Positions 24,201 through 36,200 of a DNA stretch of 43,024 nucleotides are shown here, in pieces. Source of the DNA: Goniomonas avonlea (lineage: Eukaryota > Cryptophyceae > Goniomonadida > Goniomonadaceae); NCBI GenBank assembly GCA_003573635.1, contig QUTJ01031849.1, positions 1 through 43,024 of the forward strand, written 5' to 3'. Below the pieces are notes generated by a model. The model searched no databases. It was not told where the DNA came from and saw only the letters and a program-made list of their open reading frames with translations. Made by a program: the position numbers and the translations under genes. Each line of letters starts with the position of its first letter. Positions within the stretch are counted from its first letter, which is position 1.

Positions 24201-27200
24201 GCGTCAGGTCAGACAGTTGGAAACGCCGCGCCCTCGACAGTGGCCTTTATTGTGCAAAACCCTGGTAGTGCGGGTCCTGGCGTTACCCCCACGCTCGCGG
24301 CCACGGGCTCGCAGCCCATTGTTGCTGCCGCCATGAGTACAGCTGTCCTGACCGCTGGCGGCACTCCGACGTCGACCTTCACAGTGAGCGCCAACTCTGA
24401 GAGCTCCACGACTCAGGGCGCTGCGAACACCCTCACCTTCTCGCTCCGACCCGCGGACGCCCTCTCTGCCGCGGACGTCGTCACGATTGCAAACATCGCC
24501 GGTCCGCAGACTGCAACAGGCACCGTGACTCTTGGCGGGCACGGCGCTGCGCTGTTCGGCAGCACCGGCGCCTGGGCGAGTGCAGGCACTCTCACGTTGA
24601 CGGTCGCGGCCACAGTCAGCAGCTCGGCCAATACGGTGTTCACAGTCGTCCTAGTCAACAAGGCGTCAGCTGGCACTGCTGCGGTGCCGACCGCCGCCGC
24701 GTCGGGAAGCTACACCATCGCCGCCGCGGCTATGTCGACTGCGATCCTCGGTACTGCGACCGCCGCTGGCACCTGGAGCACCAAGACTGTGGCCGAGACC
24801 TCGGACGTCACTGGCGCTGCGAACACGCTGAGCTTCACTCTGCAGCCCAGCCGGCTCCTGTCGGCCGGCGACACGGTCACGCTGGCAGGCCTCGCGAACT
24901 CGGTTACCCCGTCGGGCACCCTGGCTCTGAGCGGAGCGAACGCGGCTGTGTTTGGCGGCTCCGCGTCGTGGAACAGCGCTGGTACGTTGGTGCTGACTGT
25001 GGCTCCGGGCCAAACTGTTGGCGCCATGCCGCTGCCGTCGCCGGTCGTGACCAGCTCCCGTTATATGACTGTTGTGTTCAATTCCGATAGCTCCTCGGAG
25101 AGCGTTGGCTTCAACGCCACGTACTTGGCTCTGCCTGTCAGCCGGTGCTCTGGGCGGGTGTCGCTCCCCTTCAACTCGGGTACGTTCTCCGACGCCAGTG
25201 GATCGTACTGGTACGACTACAATCAGACTTGCGAGTGGCTCATCGCTCCGCCTCTGGGCGGCATCGTGACCCTCACGATGACGTCGTTCGCGCTCGCCGC
25301 CGGGGACACTGTCAAGGTGTACGATGGCTACACGACCTCCCACACCCTTCTGGCCTCCTTCCCTGCAGGGACGACGGTCCCGTCGCCGGTCACATCAAAC
25401 GGGCGGATCATGCTCGTGCGGTTTGACTCTGACGCCGCGAGCCTCGCCCAAGGGTTCGACGCGAGTTTCTCTGTCACGCAGGTCTCGCGCTGCTCAGGCG
25501 CGGTCACCCTCAACACTGCCAACTTCGGTGTTGTCACCGACGGGAGCGGGTATTACTCGTACAACTACAACACCACGTGCTCGTGGGTCATCTACCCGCC
25601 CGCGATGGGTGTGGTGGACATTTCCCTCAAGGATTACGACCTCGGCGCCGGTGACACGCTCTCCATATACGATGGCGACACCACTTCGCACGCTCTGCTC
25701 CACGCTCGCTTTACGGGCTCGTCCAGCACCACGGTCGCGCTGCGCTCCACCTGGATCAAGGTCCTGGTGGTGCTGACGGCCAACAACACGATGGTCGGGC
25801 AAGGCTTCAACCTGACCTACACAGCGGTGACTGCGACGCGCTGCAGCGGGTCTGTGACCCTGACTGCTGACACTGGTGTGGTCTCCGACGGTCCGTTCTA
25901 CTACGGCAACGGGCAGGACTGCACGTGGGTCATCCACCCTGCGACCTCGGGCATCGTGCAGCTGACCTTCTCCGAGATCCTGCTGGGCTCCGACGACACC
26001 GTGTCGCTCTACGACGGCTTCACGACCAACCACAGGCTGATCGCGTCCTACAGCGGCCACGCTGCCCTTCCCGGCGTGCAGTCAACGCTGGGCCCGATCA
26101 TGACTGTGCGCTTCCTGGCTGGTCCGTCGGGCGTCGACGCAGGCTTCAACGCAACGTACACAGTGGCTCCCGTGGCGCGCTGCGGTGCCACGCCAGTCAC
26201 GTACACAAGCTTCAGCGGAATCATCACCGACGGCAGCGGGGCGCACAACTACGGGTACAACCAAACCTGCGTCTTCCTCATCACACCGCCGTTCGCCGGC
26301 CCGATCACCCTCAGCTTTGTCGATGTCCAGGTGACCTCGCCTGACGCGGTCAAGGTGTTTGACGGCACGGACACCAGCGCGTCACCGCTGCTTGTGATCT
26401 ACAACTGGACGATCAACGTCGTCCCCGTGGTCAGCACCAACCACGGCTCAGCCGCTGTCGTATTTGTGAGCAACGGGACATCGGTCTCGCAAGGGTTCAA
26501 CGTGACCTACACGTCCTCGCCCCTTCCGCGCTGCGCCGGCTCTGCCTCCATCACCAGCAACACCGGCCGCATCAGCGACGGCGACGCACCCTACACCGCT
26601 GGCGAGCGCTGCATCTGGGTCATCACCCCAGCCATCGATGGCATCGTCAACCTGACCTTCACGCAGTTCGACCTCGTGCAGAACGACTACGTCGCCGTGT
26701 TCGACGGCCAGACCACCAGCGGCCTGCTCCGGGGCAACTTCACGGGCAGCACCCTGCCTGGTGCGGTGTGGTCCCTGGGGCGGTTCATGACCGTCCTCTT
26801 TGCCGCGGACCACGACAACCACGGCCCGGGCTTCAACGCTAGCTACGCGGCGATCGCGGTGACGAGGTGTTCGGGCGTCGACACCCGGCTTGCTGACACA
26901 GGCGACGTCACTGACGGCAGCGGCCTCTTCAACTACGACAGGAACATGGATTGCACCTGGGTGATCCGGCCCCCGACCGACGGCGTCGTGCGGCTGTCCT
27001 TCACCTGGCTGATGCTCGCGGCCGGCGACACGCTGACGGTGTACGAGGGGTACAGCACCTCGCAGGCGGTGCTCTACACCGTGACGGGCCCGTCGGTCGC
27101 GACGCCCGCCGATGTGGTGACCATGGGGCCCTACATGACCGTGCGGTTCACCTCGGACAGCACCGGAGAGGACCGCGGGGTGTCATCAAACTTTGTGGTG

Positions 27201-30200
27201 GTCCCTGTGAGCAGGTGCAGCGGCACCACGACCGACAACGTCAATTACAACGGAATCGTCAACGACGGCAGCGGCCAGTACGGCTACGCGTACAACCAGA
27301 CGTGCACCTTCGTCATCTACCCGTCGTTCGCCACCCCGATCCAGCTGACCTTCCACTCGTTCCAAATCAAGTCCCCGAGCACTCTCAAGGTGTACGACGG
27401 TCCGAACGCCATTGGGCCTCTCGTCGCCACCCTGAGCGGCTCGTCCCTTCCCGCCTCCGTCACCTCCGGCTGGGGCGCGATGACGTTGGTCTTGACAACC
27501 TCTGGCAGCGAAATCGGCTCTGGCTTCAACGCGACCTGGGCGTCCGAACCTTCGTACCACTGCAGCGGTGAAGTCGTCATGCAGGCCTACAACGGCACGA
27601 TCGGTGACGGGCACTCGCTGTACAACGCCAACGAAAACTGCACTTGGTACCTGTGGCCGCCGACGTCCAGCGTGGTCACGCTGACCTTCACCATCTTCGA
27701 CGTCGACGCTAGCGACGCGCTCAAGGTGTACGACAACATCGTGCACTCCGACGCCCTGTTGGCCACCCTCAGCGGCACCTCCTTGCCGTCTCCCATCACG
27801 TCGAAAGCTTCTGGTCTCGTCGTGCAGCTGCAGGCTGGCGCGACTGTCCAGAGCTTGGGCTTCAACGCAACGTGGACGACCACTGCTGTGCCCCGCTGCT
27901 CCGGCTCTAAAACCCTCACGAGCGCTCGAGCCAACTTCGACGACGGGAGTGGCATCTATAACTACGACCGGCACACCAACTGTACCTGGGTCATCATGCC
28001 CTCTGCCGACCACGGTGTTGTCAACCTCACGTTTGTGGAGTTTGGGCTCGGTGTAGGCGACTCCATCACCGTGTACGACGGCTTGACCTCCTCGTCTGCA
28101 GTCCTCGCCGTCTACACGAGTGCAAACCTGCCGCCTGCGACTGGAATCGTGTCCACTTGGACCGGAATCTCGGTGCACATGCTTGCCGACGGCGAGTACT
28201 CGAGCCTCCTCGACCTCGGCTTCAACGCTACGTACTGGTCCGTTCCGATCTCGCGTTGCACAGGAACTGTGAACATCGGTACGGCCTCAGGCACGTTCTC
28301 AGACGGCAGCGGGGACGCGTATTACGATTACAACTCCGATTGCCGCTGGGTCATTACCCCCCCGACCCTCGGCATTGTGGAGCTTCACTTCACCGAGTTC
28401 AACCTCACTTCGGGCGACTCCGTCACCCTGTACGACGGCGCCACCACGTCCGACGCTGTGCTGTACACCTTCGAGGGTGGCCTTGGCCCTGCCCTGCCGC
28501 CGTCGAACATGTCTGCGCGGTTGCTGGGCGCAGCGTCAGCGGCAACTGGATCGTGGACCACCAAGGGCGTCGGCGAGTCTTCGACTGTCCGTGGCGCGCT
28601 CAACACGCTGTCCTTCACCATTCAGCCCAGCGCCGCAATGGCTGTGACAGACACCATCACCATCACGGGCCTGACTGGGACGGGTACCCCTGACAACACC
28701 GCTCTGACCCTGGCCGGCGCAGCCGCCGGCCTCTTCGCCGCTGGCAAATGGACGCAGAGCACAGGGACGCTCGTCTTGACTGCAACGTCCGCTGTGCCGA
28801 CGTCCGACAGCGTCGTGGACATCGTGGTGACGAACAAGGTGGCGTCGCAGACCGCGCGGACCCCGAGCATCTCCGCGGCTGGCACTGTCCCGATCGCCGC
28901 GACCGCGATGGCTGCCAGCGTGTTAGGCGCCGCTTCCGCTCCCACCGCGACCTGGACACAGAAGGTCGTCGCTCAGAGCCAGCCGCTCCAGTCAACAAGC
29001 AACACTTTGACCTTCTCCATCCAGCCATCGGCGGTGCAGGCGACGGGGGATCTGGTCACGATCACGGGGCTGACTGGGACTCAGACTGCAGACAACGCGG
29101 CGCTTACGGTTGGCGCCGCCGCGTTCGATAACACCGGAGCCTGGACCAAGAACACAGGCACACTGGTGCTGACCGTGGGTGGCACGCCCATCCCCACCGG
29201 GAGTTCGACTGTCGTTACGCTGGCGGTTGTCAACCCCGTCATCTCACAGGTTGCTGTGACTCCGACGATCTCTTCCACGGGCTCGGCCCCGACTGCCGCT
29301 GCAGCCATGAGCCGCTCTGTTTTGGGCGCCGCCGGGGTGGAGCGAAGCTGGTGGGCCACGACCATTAGTTACGAGGCTTCCACCGTCCAGGGCGCCTTCA
29401 ACCTTCTGACCTTCACGATCCAGCCATCGCTGGCGCTCGCACAGTTCGACAAGGTCACAATTTCCGGCCTTACGGGCACAGCCACCTTGGACAACGCAGC
29501 TCTTGCTGTCACACCAGGCAACTTTGGCAGCGTCGGCGTGTGGACGCAGAACACCGGCTCTATGGTGCTCACCGTGGCCGCGGCTTCGACGCTCCCCGCA
29601 TCGGACACAGTTGTCACCTTCACGCTGACAAACCGACTGTCCTCACAGACCGCAAAGACCCCCACGATCTCTGCGTCCGGAAGCGTGGACATCGCTGCGA
29701 CGGCTATGACGGCTGCCATCGTGGGGGCTGCTACCGCACCGACCGCAACTTGGACGACCAAAACGGTCGGAGAGTCCTCGACGGTGCAAGGCGCACACAA
29801 CACCCTCTCGTTCACGGTCCAGCCGTCCGTCGCCCTGGTAACCGGCGACCGCGTTACAATCACGGGCCTGAAACGATCTGTGACGCCCGACAGCGCGACG
29901 CTCACCGTGGGCTCAGCTATTTTCGGAAACAGCGGGGTGTGGACGCAGAGCAGCGGCACCTTGGTGCTCACTGTCGACGCCACCTTTTCGCTCCCCGTGT
30001 CCGACAGCGTCATCACTGTGGTCCTCACCAACCCGACGCTGGCCACCGACCCGCTGACGCCTGTCACTCCAACCATCTCTGCCATCGGCTCGAGCCCGAT
30101 CGCTGCGGCGGCCATGACTGGAACCGTCATGGGCGTTGCAACGGCGGCGACCTCGACGTGGCTCACCTCCACGACAGGAGAGTCCTCCACGACCCAGTCA

Positions 30201-33200
30201 GCCTTGAACGTGCTGACCTTCACGATTCAGCCCTCCACCCAGCTGGCAACAGGCACCAAGGTCACCATCACGGGCCTGACCGGCACGCAGACGGCAAGCA
30301 ACGCCGCGCTCACCGTCAGCGGCGCCAACGCCGCTCTCTTCAGCAGCGTCGGTGTGTGGACCATCGGCCCGGGCACCCTCGTCCTGACCGTCGGCGGCAC
30401 CCCCCTCCCGACGGGCTCGGACTCCGTTATCAGTATCACCGTCACCAACCCTGTCAGTGGTGGCAGCCCTAAAACGCCCTACATATCGGCCACAGGCGCT
30501 GTGCCAGTCCTCTCCAAGGCCATGACTTTGGGAGTCCTCTCGGCTGCTGGAGCGCCGACGGGGCTGTGGCTGACAAAGACCGTCGGCGAGAACTCCCTCA
30601 TCCGGGGCAAGTTCAACACGCTGTCCTTCACCATCGCCCCGTCGCAGGCGATGATTCCGGGTGACCGCGTGACTGTTTCTGGGCTGACCGGGACCGGGAC
30701 GGCTGACAACGCCGCGCTTCCCATCACCCAGGCGATCTTCGGGAGCAACGGTGTCTGGACGCAGAACACCGGTACGCTGGTGCTGACGGTCGCCGCCGCC
30801 CAAGCGCTCCCGACCACGGACACCGTGGTGACGGTCGTCGTGACCAACCCGCTCTCTGCCCAAACCATCGCGGCCCCGAGCATCTCGTCGGCTGGCAGCG
30901 TGGTCATAGCCGCGGCAGCGATGAGCACAGCTGTTCTGGCGGCCTCGGGAGCGCCGACAGACACCTGGACAACCAGCACCGTGGGCGAGTCGTCAGCTGT
31001 GCAAGGCGGCTTCAACACGCTGAGCTTCACCCTGCAGCCGTCGACCGCGCTTTCGGCCGGAGACGTTGTCACCATTTCAGGCTTGACAGGGTCACAGACC
31101 CTCGACAATACCGCACAGGCCGTTGGCTCTGCCATCTTCGCCAATGTGGGCGCGTGGACACAAAACACCGGGCAGCTGGTGTTGACAGTGTCCACCTCCC
31201 TGCCAACCGCGGACAGCGTGATCACGCTTGTGCTGGTCAACAAGAAGGCCGCCCAGACGGCCGTGACCCCAAGCATCTCCGCCACAGGCCTGGTGCCGAT
31301 CATCTCTCCTGCGACCCTGACGGGCACCGTGCTTGGAGCTGCGACGCCCCCTGGCACCCTCTGGACCACCAAGGTGTGCGCGGAGTCGACCACCACGCAC
31401 GGCGCGTTCAACACCTTGACCTTCACAATCGCGCCTGCGTCTGCGCTCGCTCCGGCTGACACCGTGACCATCTCTGGCCTCACCGGGACCCAGACGGCGG
31501 ACAACGCAGCCCTCACGGTTGGCACCGCCATCTTCGGGAACGCGGGCAGGTGGACACAGAACACGGGCACGCTGGTGATGACTGTCGCCTCTGGCCAGAC
31601 TTTGCCCACCAGCGCCACCACGTTCACTATCAAGGTCACTAACGCCGCTGCCGTGTCGACTGCTACAATCCCGTCCCTCTGCGCTGGCGGTGCGACCCCA
31701 ATTGCGGCCGCTCCTATGAGCACCTCGATCCTCTCTAGCGATGGCGCCCCGATCCAAAAGTGGGTGACTGCCACAGTGACCGAGAGCTCCACGACCCAAG
31801 GTGGTTACAATACCTTGACCTTCACAATCCAGCCGACTGCCGCGCTGGTTACTGGGGACAAGGTGACGGTGTCGGGCCTGGTGGGTTCGCTCACTGCCTC
31901 CACTGCCACTCTCGCGGTCGCTGGCACGGACTCGGCCGTGTTCGCCAGCGTCGGTGTCTGGACCCAATCCACGGGAACGCTGGCAATGACCGTGGCAGCT
32001 GCCACTTCGGTCCCGACCGGCTCAACAACAGTGTTCACTGTGACTCTGACCAACCGTGGCGAGGCCCAGACGGCTGTGCGGCCCCAGCTGTCTGCCTCCG
32101 GAGCCTCACCCATCGCGCCGTTCTCGACGACCACAGCGGTCTTGGGCTCTGCCCTCGCTCCCTCCGCGACGTGGACCGTCAAGACGGACACCGAGTCCTC
32201 GACCACGCAGAACGGCTTCAACACTCTGACCTTCTCGCTTCAGCCCACCGCCGCGATGGTGCCGGGTGACAAGATCACGATCCGAACCCTCCCTGGCTCG
32301 CAGACCGTCGACAACGCCGCGCTGACTCTCTCCTCCACCAACGCCGCCGTCTTTGGCAGCGCCGGGGTGTGGACGCGCGACCCAGGGCAGCTCGTTCTGA
32401 CCGTGGCCGCCTCTCAGGCTGTCAGCAGCGCAACGCCGACCGTGTTCCAGATCGTCCTGGTCAACCGCCACGCCTCGCAGACTGCCGTGACCCCGTTCGT
32501 TGGGTCCTCAGGATCTGTCCCGATCGCGCTGACCGCGATGTCGACCGCTATTCTGGGCGCTGCCACCGCGCCGTCGGCAACCTGGACGACCAAGCTGGTT
32601 CGCGAGTCGTCCTCCTCGAGGAGCATGCTCAACACTCTCACGTTCACGTTCCGCCCGTCCGTCACCCTCAACGCCGCCGCCACCGTCACTGTCCTGGGCC
32701 TGACAGGGACGCAGACGGCCGACAACACCGCTTTGGCTGTGGACGGCACGGACAAGCTGAAATTCAGCTCTGTCGCAGGCTGGACCCGCGACACGGGCGA
32801 ACTTCGGCTGGTCGTCGCTACGGCGCAAACCATCAGCAGCGCCGCAGACTCCCAGATCTCGATCATCGTGACGAACTCGGCCACCGCGTCGACGCCCGTC
32901 GCGCCAACGATTTACGCGGCCGGTGCAGCCCCTGTGCTATCAACGGCGATGACCCCGTCTGTTCTTGGAGCCGCCGGCGCTCCTTGGGTCCAGTGGACGA
33001 CCAAGGTCGTGGCTGAGTCGGGAGTCGTGCAGAGCGGAGTCAACACTCTGACGTTCACTCTTGCCCCCACGACGGCCGTTGCAGACAACAACGTCATCAC
33101 GATCTCTGGACTCACGGGGACGCAGACGCTCGATGGGACGCTGACTCTGGCTGGAGCGCAGGCCGGCGTCTTCCAGAGCACCGGTGCCTGGACGCGGAAC

Positions 33201-36200
33201 ACTGGCACGTTGGTGCTGACGGTGCTCGCGGGCCAGTCGCTCCCGACCACCGGCGGGGTGGTGTCCGTCACGGTGTTCAACCCCGCCTCGTCCCAGACGG
33301 CCGTGACACCGACGATCGCGCTCACAGGCCCAGTCCCGCTCGCGGCCACATCGATGACCGGCTCGGTGTTGGGTGCGGCGACCGCTGCGCCCAACGCCTG
33401 GGTGACCAAGTCGGTGTTTGAGAGCTCCAACGTTCAGCGAGCTGTGAACACGCTGACGTTCACGATCCAGCCGCCGTCGAACATGGCGCAGTATGACCAC
33501 ATCACGATCACAGGCCTCACGGGCACCCTCACCGCTGACGTTGCGGCCCTGACACCTGGAGGTGCCCAGGCTGGCCTGTTTGGCACGGACAACATCTGGA
33601 CGCAGAACACAGGGACGCTGCTGCTCACTCTTTCATCTGCCGTGAGCTCGGGCTCCGACTCTGTGGTCACCCTCACTCTCACAAACAGGGCTTCATCCCA
33701 AACAGCGCTTGTTCCGACCATTTCTGCCGCCGGTTCCGTGCCGATCCCGCCCATCGCGATGGACTCCGCTCTTCCAGCCACGACCGCAGCCGTCCTTGGC
33801 GCCGCAGTCATACCCTCTGGCCGCTTCACCACTGCTGTCAGCTTCGAGTCTGACCTCACGCAGAACAAGTTCAACACCCTCACTTTCACCATCCAGCCCT
33901 CTGCGGCGCTCTCTCCCGGCGACAGGGTCACCGTGTCGCCGCTCACTGGGACGCAGACGGCGGACAACGCCGCGATTACGGTTGGGGGCACCAACGCTGC
34001 AGTGTTTGGGAGCACGGGCGCCTGGCTCAACGCAGGGTCACTGACCCTGACGGTGGCCTCCGGGCAGACTGTGAGCTCGTCAGCGGCTACAGTGTTTGCC
34101 GTCACGATCATCAATCCCGCCACGGGCCAGACAGCCGTCTTGCCATCCATATCGGCGTCCGGAACCGTGCCCATCCACCCCGCCTCTTGCAGCGCCACCG
34201 TGCTGGCAGCCGGCACTGCCGCCGGCGGGACGTTCACCACGAAAACCAACTCCGAGGCTAACGGCGAGATTAACGGTATGAATCTCGTCACGTTCGTCAT
34301 CTTGCCCAGCGCCGCGATGAACGCTGGCTCCATCATCCGAATCTCGAACTTGGTCAACACCCAGACGCCAGACAACACTGCGCTACCTGTGACCGGTGCT
34401 CAGGCCGCTATCTTCGGCAGCACCGGCGCCTGGACAAACGCTGGCGTCCTGGACCTGACCGTCGTGGCGGGCCAGTCTCTGAGCACGTCATCGACCGTCT
34501 CTGTCTCGCTCGTGAACCCCGCGTCCACCCAGGTCGCGGCAACCACGCCCAACATTCTCGGACTTGGGACCATCGGCATCGCCGTCGGCCCCATGTCCAC
34601 TGGTATCCTGCAGGCGGTTGGGGCCACGACGCTCACCTTCTCCACCAAGGCCGCGGGAGAGTCGTCGCGGCAGCAGAACGCCGCCAACACGCTCACCTTC
34701 TCGATTCAGCCCTCCGCTGTGCTCGGTTCCCCCTCTGTCGTGACAGTCACAGGCCTGACAGGCACCCAGACGCCCGACGGTACGCTGACAGTGGGAGGCT
34801 CGGGCGCCTCCATCTTTGGGCTCTCGGGTGCCTGGACCAACGCCGGCGTCCTAAAGCTCACCGTCGCCGCCGGCAACTCGGTGCCCACTGGCTCGAACAC
34901 CGTCGTCACGATCACCGTCATCAACCCCGCGGCTGCGCAGGGCGCGGTGTCGCCATCCATCTCTGCTTCTGGCGACACAGCGGGGGCCACGGCAGCGGCG
35001 ATGACCGGCACCTTGAAGCTGACGGCCGACGGGCAGCCGTTGGCCACTTGGTTAACCGTGGCCAACGCGGAGACCACGACGGTTTCCTCGGCCATCAACT
35101 CGCTGACATTCACGCTCAAGCCCAGCGCGGCCCTGGTTGCCGGCTCCTTGATCACGATTTCGAACATGGCCGGCCCCGTTACGGCCGACAACACGGCGTT
35201 GGCTGTGTCAGGGACCTCGGCTGCCACTTTTGGGAGCGTTGGAAACTGGGCTGTGGCCGGGACGCTGATCCTGACTGTTGCGACGGGGCAGACGGTCCTC
35301 TCCACCGCCAACACTGTCATCTCGATCAACCTCCAGAATGCAGCTACGGCAGTGACCGCGGTCACCCCCGACATCCAAGCGTCTGGGCCCGTCTCCATCG
35401 CGGCCGCGACAATGGGGACTGCGGTCCTGGGTTCGGGCTCTGCCACGACCACAGTGTTCACGGTTAACACCAACACGGAGTCGTCCGTGATGCAAGGCCA
35501 GTCGAACACGCTGTCGTTCACCATGCAGCCCAGCGCGGCCCTGCTGGCCGGGGACACTGTGACCATCACGGTCACCGGCTCACCCACCGCGAGCAACACG
35601 GCGCTCCCTGTGTCCGGTGCCCAGGCCTCGATTTTCGGCAGCACAGGCGCCTGGGATTCAGGTGCAGGCAAGCTGACCCTGACTGTCGCTGCGCTGCAGA
35701 CCGTCTCCGCATCTGTGACGTCCGTCATCAGCTTTGTGCTGCTCAACCCGACCCCGGGTGCGGCAGTCACTCCGTCCATCTCCGCCTCGGGCACCCAGAT
35801 CATCGCCAGTGCAGCTTCCTCGACGCCTGTGCTCGGGGCTGCCTCAGCCGCCTCGGGCACCTGGCTCGTGTCCACGTCGGCTCAGTCTGATGACCAGCAA
35901 CGTAGGGCCAACGCCATCACCCTCACGTTCAGGCCGCAGACAGCGCTTGTGGCTGGCGACCTCATCACTGTTGGTGGGCTCGTGGGTTCCCTCACCCCTG
36001 ACACCGCCCAGATCGCGATCACCGGCGCCTCCAAGGCGCTGTTCGGCTCCACTGGCGCGTTCAGCAATGCGGGGACCCTCGTTCTGACTGTCGCCTCGGG
36101 CCAAACCGTGCCTTCTGGCGGGAACTCGGTCATCATTGTGACCCTTCTCAACGCTGCAGCGCTCAACGGGGCGCAGACGCCCACGCTGGTGGCCAACGGC

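Noticed and set aside
18081-25028. Array 1 as a very large intron within CUB51
   Set aside because: It is open in the same frame for 2,316 codons, has strong codon bias and protein-level conservation between units, and the same module recurs in array 2. All of this indicates coding sequence. Transcript evidence would settle it.
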